Origin: an uncultured Prevotellaceae bacterium
GTDB lineage: Bacteria > Bacteroidota > Bacteroidia > Bacteroidales > Bacteroidaceae
Assembly (NCBI GenBank): GCA_902776545.1
Contig: CACYQO010000001.1
Location: 32,329-96,328, forward strand
DNA length: 64,000 nt
Direction of reading: 5' to 3'
Both the position numbers and the translations under genes were made by a program. A model generated the notes under the pieces. That model ran no database searches and was not told the DNA's origin. It saw only the letters and a program-made list of their open reading frames with translations. Positions 22,771 to 31,359 of the stretch are shown one piece after another (within the stretch, counting starts at the first letter, position 1; every line of letters starts with the position of its first letter).

Positions 22771-23576
22771 ACAACGAGGAACTGCGCGCACGATTCAATC
22801 CCGAGGGCTCAATGCTGCGGCGTCAGCAGATGCGGATGCTGGAGATATTGCTCGAGGTAGACAAGATCTGCAAGAAGCACGATATCAAATACTGGCTCAG
22901 CAGCGGCACGCTGATAGGTGCCATGCGCCACGACGGTTTTATACCCTGGGACGACGACCTCGACATCGAGATGATGCGCTCAGACTATCTGCGACTGATG
23001 GAGGTGCTGCCATCAGAACTGCCCGAGTGGCTCGCACTGCAGAACGATGAGACGGACCCCTACTATTTTTTCTACTATGCCAAGGTGCGCGACCGTCGTT
23101 CAAGGATGCTGGAGCATAACAATTACGACCGTATATGGCAGGAACAAGGTATCTATATCGACATCTTCCCCATGGAGCAACACCCCATCTGGCTCCACAA
23201 ACTGACGGAGAAGTCCGTAGGTCACATGTATAAGATCTGGCGCACAAGCACCGATGATGCGAAGGCCATCAAGTTCGTCCGTCGCATCTTCGACTTTAAT
23301 AACAAGGTGTTCTTCCCCTTCCTCCGAACATTTCTCATTCCTCCTTCCTCATTCCTCCTTCCTCGAAAAACGATCACCTCCGGCATGGGCATCCCTTTCC
23401 ACAACCGCCGTTATGCCAAGGAGATCTTTCCCCTGACTACGCACGTCTTCGAAGGCTATCAGCTGCCTGTGCCTCACGATGCCGATGCCCATCTGCGTCA
23501 CCTCTATGGCGACTATATGAAACTGCCTGATCTCAATAAGCTCGCATTACATGTCGGAAAGCTTGAATTCTACTAA
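22767..23576 (+). CDS. licD: LicD-family phospho-amino-alcohol transferase
   Basis: 269 residues starting at the ATG in the ATGA overlap (MNNEELRARF); an upstream in-frame ATG would intrude further into the previous gene. The LicD signature is clear: YWLSSGTLIGAMRHDGFIPW followed by DDDLDIEM, and IYIDIFPMEQ. LicD enzymes move phosphocholine or similar groups from CDP-donors to cell-surface sugars in the cytoplasm. The donor is probably made by the fusion protein upstream. Residues about 190-200 (LIPPSSFLLPRK) come from a 7-nt array and are likely an inserted loop. The end overlaps the acyltransferase by 26 nt. Confidence 0.88.
   Translation: MNNEELRARFNPEGSMLRRQQMRMLEILLEVDKICKKHDIKYWLSSGTLIGAMRHDGFIPWDDDLDIEMMRSDYLRLMEVLPSELPEWLALQNDETDPYYFFYYAKVRDRRSRMLEHNNYDRIWQEQGIYIDIFPMEQHPIWLHKLTEKSVGHMYKIWRTSTDDAKAIKFVRRIFDFNNKVFFPFLRTFLIPPSSFLLPRKTITSGMGIPFHNRRYAKEIFPLTTHVFEGYQLPVPHDADAHLRHLYGDYMKLPDLNKLALHVGKLEFY
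23334..23365 (+). repeat. In-frame 7-nt array in licD
   Basis: CTCATTC, CTCCTTC, CTCATTC, CTCCTTC, CTCG; translated as LIPPSSFLLPR. Confidence 0.8.
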
Positions 23577-24738
23577 ACCGCGACTCGGATGGCTCGATGC
23601 CCTCCGTGGCTTCACGATGCTGCTCGTGGTGACGAACCACGTGGCCCTGAAGTCCTTCGGCATGCAGATACGCTGGTCGGCAGCCCTGCAGTTCTTCCTG
23701 CTCTTCCGAATGCCCCTGTTCTTCTTCATCAGCGGATTCCTGGCCTATAAGGCGAGTCGCATCTGGAATGCCCATACGCTGGGAGAACTCACCCTGAAGA
23801 AGCTGCGCGTGCAGATCATCCCCACAGCCGTGTTCTTTCTGCTCTTCCTGGCAATGATCCCCACCACGCCTTTCATCGACAGTCTCAACGAGGCCCTCGC
23901 CTCCTCGATGAAAGCCGGCTACTGGTTCACCCTCGTGCTGCTATACATGCTCCTCACGTTCTACCTCTTCTCCTACGTCGAGAGCATAATTTTTCGGAGG
24001 TACGGGGGCGCGGGGGCGCGGGAGCGCGAGAATAGATCCAGCGCAGACACTAATCTCGTACCCTCAGCCTCGAATGAGGCTGTCCCCCGTACCCCCGCAC
24101 CCCCGATCCTCGTTTTTTTTCTCTTCCTCGTCTCCCTCTGCCTCTTCGAGACCTGCTACCTGCCTCGTCAGTTCTCCTGGGCTATGGGTCACAAAGGGCC
24201 GCCAAACGAGTTTATGAACTACTCCAGCCTCGTGGAGATGATACGCTACTTCCCCTTCTTCCTCTACGGTACCATCGTACATCGCTACTGGGAGCGTGCG
24301 CAGCGGTTGATGGACTCACGCTGGTTCTTCCCCGTAGTGGTTCTACTCGCACTCATCACCACGATCGAAGTGATCAAGTGGCACTACTTCCGACTGGAGT
24401 GGGCCTCACTGCCCCACACCCTCGCGATGTTCCTGCTGCTGACAATGGTATTCATGTTCTTCAGGCATTACAGCGATTTCTTCTCTGATAAGACCGTCTT
24501 GGGACGTAGCCTGCAGTTCATCGGCCGTCGCACACTCGACATCTATCTGCTTCACTATTTCTTCCTGCCGAAGCTGCCGATGGTGGGTGAGTTCTTCCGT
24601 GTGAACCGTCATAACTTCATCCTCGACACCACTGCCGCCCTCGCCGTCGCCCTGGTGGTCGTCGCCTTCTGCGTCATCACCTCCCAGCTCCTCCGCGTCA
24701 GTCCTTTCTTGAAAAAATACCTTTTTGGAAGAGAGTGA
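23551..24738 (+). CDS. Acyltransferase family 3 (membrane O-acyltransferase)
   Basis: 395 residues, about ten membrane helices. The start LGWLDALRGFTMLLVVTNHV carries the family-3 motif with catalytic-type His in TNH, and FRMPLFFFISGFLAY follows. Such proteins add acetyl or other acyl groups to sugars of surface polysaccharides. It overlaps licD and ends this operon. An inverted pair of G-rich and C-rich 7-nt arrays (23995-24112) is translated in frame as a charged, Pro/Gly/Arg-rich loop between two helices (GGAGARERENRSS to PRTPAPPILVFF), about 40 residues not expected in the family. Confidence 0.85.
   Translation: MSESLNSTKPRLGWLDALRGFTMLLVVTNHVALKSFGMQIRWSAALQFFLLFRMPLFFFISGFLAYKASRIWNAHTLGELTLKKLRVQIIPTAVFFLLFLAMIPTTPFIDSLNEALASSMKAGYWFTLVLLYMLLTFYLFSYVESIIFRRYGGAGARERENRSSADTNLVPSASNEAVPRTPAPPILVFFLFLVSLCLFETCYLPRQFSWAMGHKGPPNEFMNYSSLVEMIRYFPFFLYGTIVHRYWERAQRLMDSRWFFPVVVLLALITTIEVIKWHYFRLEWASLPHTLAMFLLLTMVFMFFRHYSDFFSDKTVLGRSLQFIGRRTLDIYLLHYFFLPKLPMVGEFFRVNRHNFILDTTAALAVALVVVAFCVITSQLLRVSPFLKKYLFGRE
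23995..24112 (+). repeat. Inverted pair of G-rich/C-rich 7-nt arrays in acyltransferase
   Basis: G-rich units run from 23995 to 24030 and C-rich units from 24083 to 24112 around a 52-nt spacer. The organisation matches 15271-15384; the spacers share only a short GCAGACA...TCTCG similarity. Confidence 0.75.
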
Positions 24739-24742
24739 TTTT

Positions 24743-24838
24743 GTTTATAGTTTATAGTTTATAGATGATTACTTCTATAGGCAGCATGAAGGGCTTGCAA
24801 GGTATTCAGCTATAAACTATAAACTTTAAACTATAAAC
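24743..24838. terminator. Inverted TTTATAG arrays between convergent genes
   Basis: Three units of TTTATAG (24743-24764) are mirrored by CTATAAA units (24810-24838) around 45 nt. It lies between convergent stops, so it may act as a bidirectional terminator, although it belongs to the same paired-array class as in-gene elements. Confidence 0.55.
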
Positions 24839-24851
24839 ATAAAATATAAAA

Positions 24852-26456
24852 CTAAAATTTGCGTCGGATAAAATTCAAGCATTCTTTCAGGATAACCGCC
24901 CCAGCTATTCTCATAATTCCATAATACAACAGCATCGCTATCACAACCCTGCTGATGAGCAACACCCAGAGCTTCAGGTAATCATCTATAAACAATAAAC
25001 AATAAACCATAAACTCTCCCATCCACCAAGAGACAGCCATCACGCCAGCCGCAGCCAGCGCAAACGGCACGATGTCCTTCAGGAACGACAGCAGCCCATA
25101 TCCCATCAGTCTCCTGACGAAGAAATGCCACACAAACACCCATACTATATTTAATAAGGTGTAAGCCCAGACCATCACAACGATGCCCTGACGCCAGAGG
25201 CTGACCATCATCGCAATCTGTAGCACTCCTAATGCCACCGTACTCCACAAGTAGATGTCGCTGCGATGCTGACTGATCACCGAGTCTGTCAGCAACGTGG
25301 ACAATGGCATAAACGCTCCACTCAGACACAGCAACGGCAATAGCGACGCTGCAAACGCCCACTTCTCGCCTATCGCCAGCACAATAAACTCGTGCGACAC
25401 CATCGCCAGGCAGAACAGCAACGGGAACGAAATGAAGGCCGTAAACCGCATCATCTTCCGCAGCACCGCCAACTGCCGTTCCCGTTCGTCGCGCAGCCCT
25501 ACGAGCACCGTCTGGTCCACCTGCCGCAGCATATTTCCCACGAGCAGGAAACACTTCGAACTCCACTGGTAGCCCTGGTTATAATGGCCCGTATTCGTCT
25601 TGCCGTAATAGTGTCCCAGCAGCAGATTCATCACATTATTATTTAGCTGTGTGAATATCGCCGACAGCATGATCCTGAAGCTGAAGGGGAAAAGTCTTTT
25701 TAGAGGAATGAGGAAAGTGGAAAGAGGAAAGAGATTACCTTGGAGGGTGTTTTCCCCTCCTGAGTAGGCGATTGCGTCTTCATGGAGCAATCTTCTGTTA
25801 GGGGTGGTCTGATCCGCCTCCAGACTATTCTCCTTCCTCATTCCTCCTTCCTCCTTCCTCGAAATACTCGGTCGCCACGTACTAAAATACCACAGCAACA
25901 ACGTATTCACCGCAATATACATCAGATACTGCGTCGCCAGCGCCCAGTAGCCGAAGCCCATCGCCGCCATCGCCACACTCACGAGGCTCGACGAGAGCGT
26001 CGCCGTCATACCGCACTTCGCAATCTGCTTGATCTGCATCTGCTTCGTGAGATACGCCGACTGCGCCATACCGAAGCTTGAGAACACGAATCCTAAGAAC
26101 ACATAACGGCTCAGCGGAATCAGTTTCTGCTCGTGATAATAGTCCGCTATCAACGGGGCTGCGAACCACAGCGCCACATAGAGCACTACGCCAGCCACGA
26201 TGTTAAACCAGAACACGGCGTTATAGTCCTCGTGCTTCGGCTCTCGCAGATTGATGAGGCCCGTCTTGAAACCACTCGACTGCAGCTCGTTGGCAATCAC
26301 GGAGAACACCGCCAGCATCGCCGTCATACCGTAGTCCGACGGATCCAGCAGTCGCCCTAAGATGATGCCAAAGGCCAGACCCAACAACTGCTGCACGCCG
26401 TTGTTCATCCCGCCCCAGAAGAGCCCTTTCGCCGTTTTCTCCTTTAGTGATTCCAT
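24852..26456 (-). CDS. Lipopolysaccharide/polysaccharide flippase (PST/Wzx-like)
   Basis: 534 residues with 12-14 membrane segments. The N-terminus GLFWGGMNNGVQQLLGLAFG and GRLLDPSDYGMTAM is typical of WzxC/PST-type exporters that flip lipid-linked glycan units. It is convergent with the acyltransferase and has its own -7 element at 26467. Two repeat insertions are translated in frame: residues about 204-260, a composite of inverted AGGAAAG-type arrays around a REP-like core, lie in a loop after KRE-like residues (SISRKEEGGMRKENS); and residues about 481-491 (EFMVYCLLFID) come from an AATAAAC array in or next to a membrane helix. Confidence 0.85.
   Translation of the reverse strand: MESLKEKTAKGLFWGGMNNGVQQLLGLAFGIILGRLLDPSDYGMTAMLAVFSVIANELQSSGFKTGLINLREPKHEDYNAVFWFNIVAGVVLYVALWFAAPLIADYYHEQKLIPLSRYVFLGFVFSSFGMAQSAYLTKQMQIKQIAKCGMTATLSSSLVSVAMAAMGFGYWALATQYLMYIAVNTLLLWYFSTWRPSISRKEEGGMRKENSLEADQTTPNRRLLHEDAIAYSGGENTLQGNLFPLSTFLIPLKRLFPFSFRIMLSAIFTQLNNNVMNLLLGHYYGKTNTGHYNQGYQWSSKCFLLVGNMLRQVDQTVLVGLRDERERQLAVLRKMMRFTAFISFPLLFCLAMVSHEFIVLAIGEKWAFAASLLPLLCLSGAFMPLSTLLTDSVISQHRSDIYLWSTVALGVLQIAMMVSLWRQGIVVMVWAYTLLNIVWVFVWHFFVRRLMGYGLLSFLKDIVPFALAAAGVMAVSWWMGEFMVYCLLFIDDYLKLWVLLISRVVIAMLLYYGIMRIAGAVILKECLNFIRRKF
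24986..25016 (-). repeat. In-frame AATAAAC-type 7-nt array in flippase
   Basis: CTATAAA, CAATAAA, CAATAAA, CCATAAA, CTC on the plus strand; read on the minus strand it encodes hydrophobic EFMVYCLLFID. Confidence 0.75.
25703..25861 (-). repeat. Composite insertion in flippase: inverted 7-nt arrays around a REP-like core
   Basis: A GAGGAAT/GAGGAAA-type array (25703-25733) and an inverted TCCTTCC-type array (25825-25861) enclose a degenerate copy of the REP-like element (25754-25822, CCCCTCCTGAGTAGG to TAGGGGTGGTCTGATCCG). The whole 159 nt is open in the gene frame. Confidence 0.7.
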
Positions 26457-26466
26457 ATTGTCGCTG

Positions 26467-26474
26467 CAAAGTTA
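26467..26474 (-). promoter_or_regulatory. -7 element (TAACTTTG) for flippase gene
   Basis: Reverse-strand TAACTTTG ends 10 nt before the ATG at 26456, suggesting a very short or absent leader. Confidence 0.55.
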
Positions 26475-26640
26475 GTGCAAAATTTCGAGTTAGCGAAGAG
26501 AAAGCTAATTTATTTGCTTTCTCAAGCATGAGAAATTTATCCAACTTGACTTTGATACGGCAAAATCCATATTTAATGACATTTGACATAGTTGGAGCCA
26601 TAAATGATTGTATATCAGGAGATAACATTTCTTCAAAGAT

Positions 26641-27018
26641 TGACATTAATGACATAGAAACGACATAAGAACGACATGCTAATGACATAAAAAACGACAT
26701 ATTTTTGGCACAACTGAGACATAAAGTCGGCAAGTACGATGGGTTTTGCAGGCACTAAAGTGGATAACTGAAGTCAACAAAGGGAAAGAAAGGATAAAGG
26801 AACGACTTAAATTCTCGGGAGAATTCAGAAGTTTAGACTGGGTAAAGTCCGAGTTTAAAGGCACTAAAGTCTCAAATTCTCTAGAGAATTTAAGAGAAAG
26901 GTGCCAGGTTACTACAAGAAAGGCCTAAGGCACGGATGGGTTTAGACTGTCCAAAGTGCAAGAAAGAAGTATGTCGTTATCATGTCATTATTATGTCGTG
27001 TCTATGTCATTAAGTCAT
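26641..27018. repeat. Inverted arrays of GACAT with 11-bp spacing
   Basis: Left arm 26641-26700 has GACAT at spacings of about 9, 11, 11, 11 and 12. The right arm 26971-27018 has ATGTC at 11-bp spacing and is its near reverse complement. The 270-nt interior holds direct copies of GGCACTAAAGT and two palindromes, one being AAATTCTCTAGAGAATTT. No gene was recognised between 26457 and 27230. Confidence 0.7.
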
Positions 27019-27230
27019 ATTTTTAAAAACATGTATCTTATTGGTTTATAGCCGCTTAACTGAATACTTATGTCGAATGTCATTAAGATTTAAGTTTTTC
27101 ATACTAATGAATTTACTTTTCGTATGAATACACATCAACCACAACACACCACAATACCACCAAAAGACCATCAAAATCGATTTATTTTATCTTTTTCTCC
27201 AAAAACTTCCTTTGTTTCCAAAATATTTCG

Positions 27231-27238
27231 TACTTTTG
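27231..27238 (+). promoter_or_regulatory. -7 element (TACTTTTG) of the structured RNA
   Basis: TACTTTTG with an upstream TTTG at 27211-27214 as a possible -33 box. Transcription would begin near 27245. Confidence 0.65.
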
Positions 27239-27244
27239 CAACGC

Positions 27245-27858
27245 TATCTGCCCTTATGGCTAAGAAACCCTAATCGTAGGGATGAGCCGCTGGGTGGGGC
27301 ACTACATATTGAAAAGGCGTTACTGACGCTTTGTTTTTGGATATTCGAAACTTAGGAACTTCCGAATAGCTGTCCGAAACAAATGCAGATGTAACTCCAC
27401 GGGGTGTAAGTATATACTCTCCGTAGTGTGCTGCGAGGGCTAACCATGTCCTCACAAGCACACTTTACGGGTGTACTATATTCTCCAGCGTGGGTGTTTA
27501 CTCTGTCTGTTTACAGCTATAGGTTTCCTAAGACCTCGAATATCGAACAGGCAGATGTGTTAAGCACCCACGTTTTTCGTTTGTAGTCATCACAACATGT
27601 TGAATCCGTTCGCTTTGGGTGTTTGCGGACAGCTATAAATGAATGAACTAACGATAAGGAAATAAAGCGTCTTTGACATCCTTGGTTGACTGATTAACCA
27701 GAATTACGACCTCAGGGAACACATCAGTCGGACAAGCAATTGGATGTTTGCGCTCATACGGGCGTGGACTGTTAGATTGTTGTCTGATGTGGGCCGTCGT
27801 AAGCCTTGGTTAAACACTTCTCTTCCACGCCCCCTTTTCAAAACAGAAGAGCGGGCTT
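27245..27858 (+). ncRNA. Large structured RNA candidate upstream of the R-M operon
   Basis: No convincing gene lies in these 614 nt, but nested complementary segments are extensive. Rod 1: 27340-27348 with 27536-27544 (9 bp), 27351-27356 with 27527-27532, 27366-27373 with 27513-27520 (8 bp), 27397-27401 with 27489-27493, 27426-27432 with 27457-27463. Rod 2: 27694-27700 with 27807-27813, 27704-27710 with 27796-27802, 27720-27727 with 27784-27791. A 5' hairpin CCCTAATCGTAGGG is at 27275-27288. The 3' end is a GCCCCC...GCGGGC hairpin followed by CTTTTT at 27826-27858, directly before the methyltransferase ATG. It may be a free RNA or a leader ending in an attenuator. No known class was recognised; rod 1 has the general shape of 6S RNA. 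Confidence 0.6.
27826..27858 (+). terminator. Terminator-like hairpin abutting the methyltransferase start
   Basis: CGCCCCCTTTTC pairs imperfectly with GAAGAGCGGGC, followed by TTTTT; the ATG of the next gene is four bases on, so termination here would separate the RNA from the operon. Confidence 0.55.
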
Positions 27859-27861
27859 TTT

Positions 27862-29112
27862 ATGTCAAAGAAGAAATATACTTTCATAGATTTATTTGCA
27901 GGTTGCGGAGGCCTCTCTGAAGGCTTTCTGCAAACAGGCAGATATGAAGCCCTTGCACATGTTGAGTGGGAACAGCCGATGGTGGAAACATTGAGACATC
28001 GGCTTGTGTCCAAATGGGGAGAGACGGAAGATGAGGCAAAAAGGAAAGTTATTCTTTTTGACATACAAAAAACAGATGAACTAATTGATGGACTTTGGTC
28101 TGATGATGCAAACGCGAAATACGGCTTGCAAAATTCTGACGATGTAAAAACAACTGGCCTCAAAGGTCTTGTTGGAAAGAAACATGTAGACTTCATTATT
28201 GGTGGGCCGCCTTGTCAAGCCTATTCAATTCATGGTCGGGCTACGGATAAAGACTCCATGAATAATGATTATCGTAATTTTTTATTTGAAAGTTTCTGCA
28301 AAGTGGTTGATGCTTTCCACCCTGATGTTTTTGTGTTTGAAAACGTAGGTGGATTGCTTAGCGCAAGGCCAGGTGGCATACCTGTACGAAACAGGATCTA
28401 TGATGCTTTCACAAACATTGGCTATCAGATAAGAAAACCGGAGGAAATGCCATCAGCTCTATATGATGCTGCCAATTTCAATGTTCCTCAACATCGCCCC
28501 CGTGTAATAATCTTGGGGATAAGACATGATTCTAAATTGGATTTAGATGATTTGTACAAATCGATAGAGAAAGAACAAAATCCCAAGGTAAAATTGACGG
28601 TTAGAGATGCTATTGGTCAACTACCAGCACTTTATCCATTGCCGAAACAGGTGAAAGAAGGACGATATGTAAGATCCCATCAGTTAAATCCCCAACCAGA
28701 TATTACGCAACACGATGCAAGGAATCATGGGCCTAGGGAAAGGGCAATATTCAAAGAATGGGTTGAGAAGAGCATGAACCACATCAGTCATCAGGCCATG
28801 ATTGACTATTATTTTAAGAAGACTGGACATAAAACACTTTACCAAAAATACAAGAGCCTTGAATGGGATAAGCCTTCCCACACGGTTGTTGCTCATCTTA
28901 GCAAAGATGGATACATGTTCATCCATCCCGACTCTAAACAACAGAGAAGTATCACAATCCGAGAAGCTGCCTGCCTAATGACATTTCCTATGGACTATCA
29001 GTTCTTAGGCAGCACACCATACAACTACAAAATGATAGGCAATGCAGTACCTGTCAATTTTGCGAGTGCAATAGCAAGAGGTTTATACAAAGCATTAGAT
29101 AAGAAGAAATGA
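27862..29112 (+). CDS. DNA (cytosine-5) methyltransferase M1 of LlaJI-like R-M system
   Basis: 416 residues with the full set of C5-methyltransferase motifs: I in FIDLFAGCGGLSEGF (8-22), IV in GGPPCQAYS with catalytic Cys118, VI in FENVGG (159-164), and X in GNAVPVNFASAIA near the end. It protects host DNA by methylating one strand or half of the recognition site. It overlaps the next gene by ATGA. Base composition is clearly more AT-rich than the flanking polysaccharide loci, and it has no tandem arrays, both consistent with acquisition. The recognition sequence cannot be read from the protein. Confidence 0.9.
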   Translation: MSKKKYTFIDLFAGCGGLSEGFLQTGRYEALAHVEWEQPMVETLRHRLVSKWGETEDEAKRKVILFDIQKTDELIDGLWSDDANAKYGLQNSDDVKTTGLKGLVGKKHVDFIIGGPPCQAYSIHGRATDKDSMNNDYRNFLFESFCKVVDAFHPDVFVFENVGGLLSARPGGIPVRNRIYDAFTNIGYQIRKPEEMPSALYDAANFNVPQHRPRVIILGIRHDSKLDLDDLYKSIEKEQNPKVKLTVRDAIGQLPALYPLPKQVKEGRYVRSHQLNPQPDITQHDARNHGPRERAIFKEWVEKSMNHISHQAMIDYYFKKTGHKTLYQKYKSLEWDKPSHTVVAHLSKDGYMFIHPDSKQQRSITIREAACLMTFPMDYQFLGSTPYNYKMIGNAVPVNFASAIARGLYKALDKKK

Positions 29113-29843
29113 ATGTATTAGTAGCATGTGAAGAAAGCCAAGCAGTTTGCAAAGCCTTTAGAGAAAGAGGGCATAATGCTTTCAGCTGTGACATATTAGA
29201 ATGCAGCGGAGGTCATCCAGAATGGCATTTCAAACAGGATGTATTACAAGTAATTCCCAATCATGGTGGAATGCTTGAAAGTGGTACAGAATATTATCTG
29301 CCAGAAGGTGAAAAATGGGATTTAATGATTGCCCATCCGCCTTGCACATATTTATCAGTAAGTGGAGCACGTTGGCTTTATCATCCTGATGACGCAGACT
29401 TACCAATTGAACAAAGAAGAGAACATCCCCATCATTTAGGAAGAAGAAAGATGAAGCAGGAGGCAATAGAGTTCTTCATGGAATTTACCAAAACAGATAT
29501 TGAACATTGGGCCATCGAGAACCCTGTTGGATGCATGAACTCAGAATATCGAAAGCCAGACCAAATAGTTCAACCATTTTGGTTTGGTGATCAAGCTTCA
29601 AAGAAGACCTGCTTGTGGCTTCACAACCTGCCTTTACTTAAGCCAACAAAAATGGTAGAAGAAGGCCCAAGAGTTGTATTGTCAAGTGGGCGTTCTTTAC
29701 CAAAATGGTATTCGGATTCTTTCAACACGAAGATATCCACTGAAGAGAGAAGAAAACTAAGAAGTAAAACCTTCCCAGGTTTCGCTGAGGCACTAGCGGA
29801 ACAATGGGGTAAATACATTGAAGAATATGCTGTACATTCGTAA
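29109..29843 (+). CDS. Small DNA cytosine methyltransferase-like protein M2
   Basis: 244 residues. HPPCTYLSVSG with a Cys at position 79 matches the catalytic PPC motif IV, and ENPVGCMNSEY corresponds to motif VI (EN-V). A Rossmann start NVLVACEESQAVCKAFRERG is present, but a typical C-terminal motif X is not obvious, so it belongs to the short C5-methyltransferase group often found in phages. In LlaJI-type systems two methyltransferases modify the two strands of an asymmetric site; I infer the same here. It is coupled to M1 (ATGA) and overlaps the McrB-like gene by 17 nt. Confidence 0.75.
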   Translation: MNVLVACEESQAVCKAFRERGHNAFSCDILECSGGHPEWHFKQDVLQVIPNHGGMLESGTEYYLPEGEKWDLMIAHPPCTYLSVSGARWLYHPDDADLPIEQRREHPHHLGRRKMKQEAIEFFMEFTKTDIEHWAIENPVGCMNSEYRKPDQIVQPFWFGDQASKKTCLWLHNLPLLKPTKMVEEGPRVVLSSGRSLPKWYSDSFNTKISTEERRKLRSKTFPGFAEALAEQWGKYIEEYAVHS

Positions 29844-31359
29844 ATTATTCACACAGGATTTAAGAGACGGAAAACAAATCGCGTTTCCGAAAGAGCCATC
29901 GTATTCTTTCTTTTCGTTTGATTACCAGAACAGAGAGACTGATAGGAGAATAACTTTTACATTCAATGCAAGGTTTGAACAGTTCCAAGAATATGACGGT
30001 AAGGTTATTGCCACTCGTTTATATTCTGCAAGTTCAGAGTCAAGAATGGACGGAGAAGTAAAAGCATTCATAAGGGACGAGTTGAATGCTAAAGTTGATG
30101 ACCTTTTAATCTTCAAGAATAAGGGAACCAAGTATACTGAATATGAGGTAATGTTTGTGCCTCAAAACAACAAGTATTATTCTTTACTTCTTAAACTGTG
30201 TGGCGGAGAAAATCATTCTGTTTATAGCACTGACCTCAAAATTAAATTTGATAGGAACGAACCTCTCCAGAGTATTTATTACGGTGCACCAGGCACAGGT
30301 AAATCTCATGAAATCAAAGAGAAAACAAAAGGAGAAGCCGTTATTCGCACAACATTCCATCCTGACAGCGACTACTCTACATTCGTAGGAGCATATAAGC
30401 CAACAATGGATGATGTAGACGCGAAGGTAGTCCCTGTAGTTCTTGGCGAATCAGGAACGGTGTTCAACAAGAATGAAGGAACGTACAAAGAAAAACGTAT
30501 AGTCTATCAGTTCGTGATGCAGGCATTCTTGAAAGCATATCTGGGTGCTTGGAAGAAATATGCAGAGGCTGATGGCAATGAAGTGGATCCGCAGTTTTTG
30601 ATAATCGAGGAAATAAATCGAGGCAACTGTGCCCAGATATTCGGTGATCTGTTCCAACTGCTTGACCGAGGTGACAATGGATTTTCGGAATACCCCATTG
30701 AGGCTGACAACGACTTACAACGGGAAATAGAACGAGCCTTTATAGAACATAAGGATTATAAGCTGAAAGTAGGCGTTAAGATAAATGCAGAGGGTGCCGT
30801 AAAGGATTATACTAGTAACTATGGAGCGACGCTTTCCGAAGATATACAAAGCGGAAGGGTATTACTACTCCCCTCAAACCTCTATATTTGGGCTACGATG
30901 AATACAAGTGACCAAAGCCTGTTCCCCATCGATAGTGCCTTCAAACGCAGATGGGATTGGAAATACATGCCCATTGAAAACGCTGAAAAGGGTTGGAGAA
31001 TAAAGATCAATGGAAATGAATATGACTGGTATCAATTCTTGGAGGCTATAAACAAAGAGGTGTTTGGTCTAACGCATAGTGAGGACAAGCAATTAGGCTA
31101 TTTCTTCGCTAAAGCAAAAGATGGAATTATTGATGCTGAAACGCTGGTGAACAAGGTGTATTTCTACCTTTGGACGGATGTCTTCAAAGACTATGACTAC
31201 GAGAGCCAAAAAGCATTCAGAAAGCCTAATAGTAATGAACCGATTGTGTTCAAAGACTTTTTCAGAAAAGGACAAGAATTGGATGAGATAATGGCTGAAC
31301 AAGTGCTGATCAATATGGAACTTGAAAAGCTAAACAAACCGCAAGATTTGTTTGAATGA
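29827..31359 (+). CDS. mcrB: McrB-like AAA+ GTPase, restriction subunit R1
   Basis: 510 residues from the ATG giving MLYIRKLFTQD; an in-frame TTG nine bases earlier is possible. After an N-terminal domain of about 150 residues (likely DNA recognition) comes the McrB GTPase: Walker A YYGAPGTGKS, Walker B FLIIEEINRGN, and the McrB signature MNTSDQSLFPIDSAFKRRWD. In McrBC and LlaJI this subunit translocates DNA and drives cutting by its partner. It overlaps the downstream gene by ATGA, so all four genes form one tightly coupled operon. Confidence 0.88.
   Translation: MLYIRKLFTQDLRDGKQIAFPKEPSYSFFSFDYQNRETDRRITFTFNARFEQFQEYDGKVIATRLYSASSESRMDGEVKAFIRDELNAKVDDLLIFKNKGTKYTEYEVMFVPQNNKYYSLLLKLCGGENHSVYSTDLKIKFDRNEPLQSIYYGAPGTGKSHEIKEKTKGEAVIRTTFHPDSDYSTFVGAYKPTMDDVDAKVVPVVLGESGTVFNKNEGTYKEKRIVYQFVMQAFLKAYLGAWKKYAEADGNEVDPQFLIIEEINRGNCAQIFGDLFQLLDRGDNGFSEYPIEADNDLQREIERAFIEHKDYKLKVGVKINAEGAVKDYTSNYGATLSEDIQSGRVLLLPSNLYIWATMNTSDQSLFPIDSAFKRRWDWKYMPIENAEKGWRIKINGNEYDWYQFLEAINKEVFGLTHSEDKQLGYFFAKAKDGIIDAETLVNKVYFYLWTDVFKDYDYESQKAFRKPNSNEPIVFKDFFRKGQELDEIMAEQVLINMELEKLNKPQDLFE

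Noticed and set aside
27245-27858. RNase P RNA, tmRNA or group II intron
   Set aside because: The conserved core motifs of RNase P RNA and tmRNA, and an intron domain V or reverse transcriptase, are not visible.
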